Source of the DNA: Bacillus aquiflavi
GTDB taxonomy: Bacteria > Bacillota > Bacilli > Bacillales > Cytobacillaceae
Length of the DNA: 64,000 nt
Assembly: GCF_019915265.1 (NCBI RefSeq)
Contig: NZ_CP082780.1
Coordinates: forward strand, 2,418,001 to 2,482,000
Direction of reading: 5' to 3'
Made by a program: the position numbers and the translations under genes. This document shows, in pieces, positions 60,316-64,000 of the stretch (position 1 is the first letter of the stretch; the number at the start of each line of letters is the position of its first letter). The notes beneath the pieces were generated by a model. It was not told the DNA's origin and made no database searches. It worked only from the letters and a program-made list of their open reading frames with translations.

Positions 60316-62959
60316 TTATCCATTTAACTCTTTAAGGCGGGATTGAACTACAGATCTTTTTTCCATGTAGTCTTTTTCCTTTGCTCGTTCCTCATTAATT
60401 ACTTTTTCAGGCGCCTTCTTTAAAAAGCCCTCGTTACTTAGTTTTTTCTGTACCCGTTCTACTTCTTTATTTAGTTTTTCTAACTCTTTGTTAAGACGGG
60501 CAATCTCTTCTTCTACGTTAATAAGTCCTTCAAGCGGCAAAATAATCTCACAACCAGTTACTACAGCGGTCATCGCTTTCTCAGTTGTTTCATTTTTGTG
60601 TTTTTATTATCAGTTCGTCTGGATTACAGAAGCGTTCAAGATATACGCGATTTTTTTCTAGCGTTTGCAGGATTGTTTCATCCTTCGCGTGGACCATCAT
60701 TTTAATTTTTTTACTCATCGGTGTTTTGACTTCAGCACGGATATTACGTACTGAACGAATGATTTCCACAAGTAGCTTCATTTCACTAGCTGCCTGTTTG
60801 TCTGTTAACCGTTCATCCACTTCAGGCCATTTTACAACAGTAATTGATTCACCTTCATGAGGAAGGTTTTGCCAAATTTCTTCCGTCATGAATGGCATAA
60901 ATGGATGTAAAAGACGCATCGTATGATCAAGAACATAAGCTAAAATAGATCGTGTTGTTTTCTTGGCTTTTTCATCATCCCCATATAATGGGAGTTTTGC
61001 CATTTCAATATACCAATCACAAAATTCATCCCAAATAAAATTGTACAGAACACGGCCAACTTCCCCAAATTCATATTTATGTGAAAGTCGTGTTACGGTT
61101 TCTATCGTTTCATTTAAACGTGTTAAAATCCATTTATCAGCTACAGACTTTTCGCCATCTAAATCTATTTCTTCAAAAGTTAAACCATTCATATTCATTA
61201 ATGCAAAGCGTGAAGCATTCCAAATTTTATTCGCAAAATTCCACGTTGCTTCTACTTTTTCAACGCTAAACCGTAAGTCTTGACCAGGTGAGCTCCCTGT
61301 TGCTAAAAAATAACGGAGTGAGTCTGCACCATATTGATCAATAACCTCCATTGGATCAACACCATTTCCTAATGATTTACTCATTTTACGTCCTTCTGCA
61401 TCGCGAATTAAACCATGAATCAGTACGTCTTTAAATGGGCGTTTCCCCGTAAACTCTAGACCTTGAAAAATCATTCGGGATATCCAAAAGAAAATAATAT
61501 CGTAACCTGTTACAAGACAATCTGTTGGATAATAACGTTTATAATCAGCTGCGTCTACTTCAGGCCAGCCCATCGTTGAAAATGGCCATAAAGCTGAACT
61601 AAACCATGTATCTAGAACATCTTGATCTTGCTCCCAATTTTCTATATCTTGAGGTGGTTCATGATCAACATAAACCTCCCCCGTCTTCTTATGATACCAA
61701 GCAGGGATACGATGGCCCCACCATAACTGGCGGGAAATACACCAGTCACGAATATTTTCCATCCAGTGAAGATAAGTTTTTTCAAATCGATCTGGAACAA
61801 AATGGACTTTCTCCTCTTTCTTTTGCAATTCAATTGCTTTCTCGGCAAGCGGCTGCATTTTTACAAACCATTGTGTTGATAAATATGGTTCAACAACAGC
61901 ACCGCTTCGCTCTGAATGACCAACTGAATGTGTATGTTCTTCAATCTTAAAAAGAACTCCCGTTTCTTGTAAATCTTTCACGATTTTCTTGCGGCATTCA
62001 AATCGATCTAATCCTTCGTATTTGCCTGCCTTTTCATTCATCGTTCCGTCTTCGTTCATTACTAAAACTCGTTCTAAACTATGACGATTTCCAATTTCAA
62101 AATCGTTCGGGTCATGAGCAGGAGTAATTTTTACTGCACCTGATCCAAAATCCATATCAACATAGTCATCTCCAACGATTGGAATCTCCCTTCCAACGAT
62201 TGGCAATATTACTGTCTTTCCAATTAAATGTTTATAACGATCATCCTCAGGGTGAACAGCAACTGCTGTATCTCCAAGCATTGTTTCTGGACGGGTTGTT
62301 GCGATTTCAATCTCACCAGAACCATCTGCAAGAGGATATTTCATATGATAAAATGCCCCTTGTACATCTTTGTATATAACCTCAATATCAGAAAGTGCTG
62401 TTTTTGTAGATGGATCCCAATTAATAATATATTCTCCGCGGTAAATAAGACCTTTTCTATAAAGAGAGACGAATACTTCACGAACTGCCTTTGATAACCC
62501 TTCATCTAACGTAAAGCGTTCCCGGTTATAATCTAATCCGAGACCTAGCTTTGACCATTGTTCACGAATATGTCCGGCATATATTTCTTTCCATTTCCAT
62601 GTTTCCTCAACAAACTTTTCCCTGCCTAAATCATAACGGTTTTTTCCCTCATTACGCAGTTTTTCTTCAACCTTTGCTTGTGTCGCAATCCCTGCATGGT
62701 CCATGCCTGGCAGCCACAAAACATCGTTACCTTGCATTCGCTTCATTCTTGTTACAATATCTTGTAAAGTCGTGTCCCAAGCATGACCCAAATGGAGCTT
62801 CCCTGTTACGTTTGGCGGTGGGATCACAATCGTATATGGCTGTTTTTGTTCATCGTCCTTTGCCTAAAAAAACTTTCCTTTTATCCACCAGTCATAGCGA
62901 CCTTGTTCAATTGCTTTTGGGTCGTATTTTGTTGACATTGTTAATTCATTTGTATCCAT
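60316..62959 (-). pseudogene. valS: Valyl-tRNA synthetase (TAG at codon 32 and a 3' frameshift)
   Basis: Class I synthetase charging tRNA-Val, about 880 aa. ATG 62959 opens MDTNELTMSTKYDPKAIEQG and RYDWWIKGKFF, then TAG (62864-62866). In the same frame the gene continues [30 protein letters not shown] (HIGH motif region), the editing domain ([18 protein letters not shown]), KMSKSLGNG (KMSKS) and the anticodon domain. Near 60593-60597 an extra A shifts the frame, and the tail ([11 protein letters not shown], then the coiled coil [18 protein letters not shown]) is in the next frame. valS is essential in most bacteria, so either the sequence is wrong at two points or another valS exists. A T-box precedes it. 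Confidence 0.88.
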
Positions 62960-63044
62960 TTTCTAAGTCCTCCTACTGTTATTTATAAGCAATTACTTCC
63001 TCATTCATCTACTTTAATGTGATACTCATACACGAGAAAACGAT

Positions 63045-63300
63045 AAAAAAACTCCATACATCCTTAAAAGGACGAATGGAGTCTAATTCGCGGTACCACC
63101 TTAATTCCAATTAGTCATAGACAAATTGGCACTTTCAATTGATAACGGATTTCCCGTCTTTCACTATAAGGCGTTTTTTAGCCGTTCGCAAAAGAAGCTC
63201 AAGGGTGACTTTTCCTATGGTTCAACTTAGAATATCTTCCAGCTTATGATATTCCTCTCTGAAAGTGAATTTCCATCATACTCTTCCCTCTCATTGCTTA
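63045..63300 (-). promoter_or_regulatory. T-box riboswitch of valS
   Basis: On the minus strand AAGGTGGTACCGCG (63089-63102) is the T-box/antiterminator sequence that pairs with the acceptor end of uncharged tRNA. It is followed by a terminator (ACTCCAT../ATGGAGT, 63045-63082) with a run of seven T. Stem I upstream includes AGAGAG and GCTGGAAG. A GUU triplet in AAGTTGAA is a possible valine specifier. Upstream of valS, uncharged tRNA-Val should turn expression on. Confidence 0.88.
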
Positions 63301-63588
63301 TTAAATGATATTTACTCTTCATTACTAGTAATAGTACCGAAAAAAAGCTTGTTTCGTCAATAAGGATATCCTAAATTTTTTGACTTTATACTGTGAATAA
63401 CGTAAGTGATATGACTTGAACCATCTGGATAACGAATAAAATTTTATATAATCAGTCGCCTCAACATGGAAGATGCAAAACATAATTGTAACCCTAACAT
63501 AGTATCGGAAAAGTTTTATCACTTACGCATTCGTCTAATCATATGATAGTAAAAGAGTGGAGAAAGTCTAGATTGGGGGGATGGATGA
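63301..63588. other. Divergent promoter region
   Basis: About 290 bases between the valS T-box and the small plus-strand gene. It should contain both promoters; no clear consensus was picked. A 65-codon frame on the minus strand looks accidental. Confidence 0.4.
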
Positions 63589-63780
63589 ATGAGGAAGAAA
63601 TTTAACCCATATACATTTCCGCCATGGTTAAAAAACATTAGAAATGTAACCGCTCAATTTATTATTCCATTTTCAATATTTCAAGGCATCCGCACACTTT
63701 TATTACCGACTACATTCGATGTTTTATTTTTAACGATTTTAATCGCCCTCGCAGTTGCTTTTCATTACGAATGGATTTAA
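63589..63780 (+). CDS. Small conserved hypothetical membrane protein
   Basis: 63 aa: a basic N-terminus (MRKKFNPYTFPPWLKNIRN), then two hydrophobic segments (about residues 22-40 and 43-60). GGGGGG lies about 9 bases before ATG. Similar small proteins seem common upstream of valS in Bacillaceae; function unknown. Confidence 0.65.
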   Translation: MRKKFNPYTFPPWLKNIRNVTAQFIIPFSIFQGIRTLLLPTTFDVLFLTILIALAVAFHYEWI

Positions 63781-63812
63781 GGAGCCAAGTGTTTTTTTTA
63801 TTCCTTGGCTCC
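63781..63812. terminator. Bidirectional hairpin overlapping the end of the ysxE-like gene
   Basis: Perfect GGAGCCAAG/CTTGGCTCC stem (63781-63789 with 63804-63812). The minus-strand gene stops inside its loop at 63798, with T/A-rich sequence around. Serves the converging 63-aa gene and the ysxE-like gene. Confidence 0.75.
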
Positions 63813-64000
63813 TTCCTGAGCATGCTTTTTTTGTCTTTCACTTTCATCTATTTTCATTACGATATACTCAATATTTTTCATATGCCAATACTCTTGTTGC
63901 AATTGCTGTACAAATTTAAATTCTTTTTTTCGTGTTTTTTTTAAGTAGTAGTTTTGGGCAACACGAATTAATGATCCTGGATAAGCAAAATAGCTTAAAA
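63798..64000 (-). CDS. ysxE: C-terminal end of a YsxE/CotS-like spore protein, 5' part outside the window
   Basis: 67 codons visible, ending in TAA at 63798. The piece SYFAYPGSLIRVAQNYYLKK then a long charged helix resembles the tail of CotS/YsxE kinase-fold spore proteins, and ysxE lies directly before valS in B. subtilis. The assignment is mainly positional. Confidence 0.55.
   Translation of the reverse strand, partial: LSYFAYPGSLIRVAQNYYLKKTRKKEFKFVQQLQQEYWHMKNIEYIVMKIDESERQKKHAQEGAKE

Noticed and set aside
63325-63522. 65-codon minus-strand frame upstream of the valS T-box
   Set aside because: Lies in the promoter region, biased to Y/F/K/R, no ribosome-binding site.

Overview
The window is a 64 kb piece of a low-GC, endospore-forming Bacillaceae chromosome. 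This rests on gene content and order: spoVB, bofC, coxA-like, safA, spo0B, spoIVFA/FB and spoIIB lie among relA, recJ, secDF, ruvAB, nadABC, obg, mreBCD-minCD, maf, comC, folC and valS. That is close to the Bacillus subtilis order from yrvI (dtd) to ysxE. Almost everything is on the minus strand. The exceptions are spoVB, a YrzE-like membrane protein, nifS-niaR and one small gene near the right end. I saw no rRNA, tRNA or CRISPR array.

Layout from left to right. 1-2250: a Fe(III) ABC transporter (permease cut by the window edge, plus binding lipoprotein) behind a promoter with a Fur box in its spacer. 2.7-5.3 kb: dtd and relA. 5.7-9.2 kb: an accessory LXG-toxin operon (two small partner genes, toxin, two tandem copies of a membrane-anchored candidate immunity gene) wedged between relA and apt. 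9.5-12.4 kb: apt and recJ. 12.5-14.1 kb: a decayed group II intron seated on the secDF terminator. 14.2-24.6 kb: secDF, comN, spoVB, yrbG, yrzE, yajC, tgt, queA, a DUF2905 gene, ruvB, ruvA. 24.8-30.0 kb: bofC, yebC, a CoxA/YhcN-like lipoprotein, nadE, a CotS/YsxE-like kinase-fold gene, safA. 30.4-35.9 kb: the NAD synthesis block nadB-nadC-nadA, with divergent nifS and the niacin-responsive repressor niaR. 36-43 kb: pheA, pheB, obgE, spo0B, rpmA, prp, rplU, an RNase E/G gene, spoIVFB, spoIVFA. 44.3-47.1 kb: a D-Ala-D-Ala carboxypeptidase with a two-component system. 47.4-51.6 kb: minD, minC, mreD, mreC, mreB. 51.7-54.8 kb: radC broken into three exons. 54.8-64 kb: maf, spoIIB, comC, a pilin-like gene, folC, valS with its T-box, and the end of a YsxE-like gene.

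The most striking structure is radC. Its 229-codon frame is split into exons of 162, 21 and 46 codons by two group II introns that carry no maturase gene. The second intron is itself interrupted, exactly inside its catalytic domain V, by a third intron (a twintron). Precise removal of all three restores an uninterrupted RadC, and the second junction falls inside the metal-binding HNHPSG/DPTPS motif.

A caution on quality: many otherwise conserved genes (ruvA, bofC, the kinase-fold gene, the RNase E/G gene, a response regulator, valS, both immunity copies) carry single-base frameshifts, mostly in A/T homopolymers, and valS and ruvA also carry in-frame stops. Sequencing error is a serious explanation for the homopolymer cases, so they should be confirmed before being treated as biology. 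The intron boundaries do not depend on such indels.
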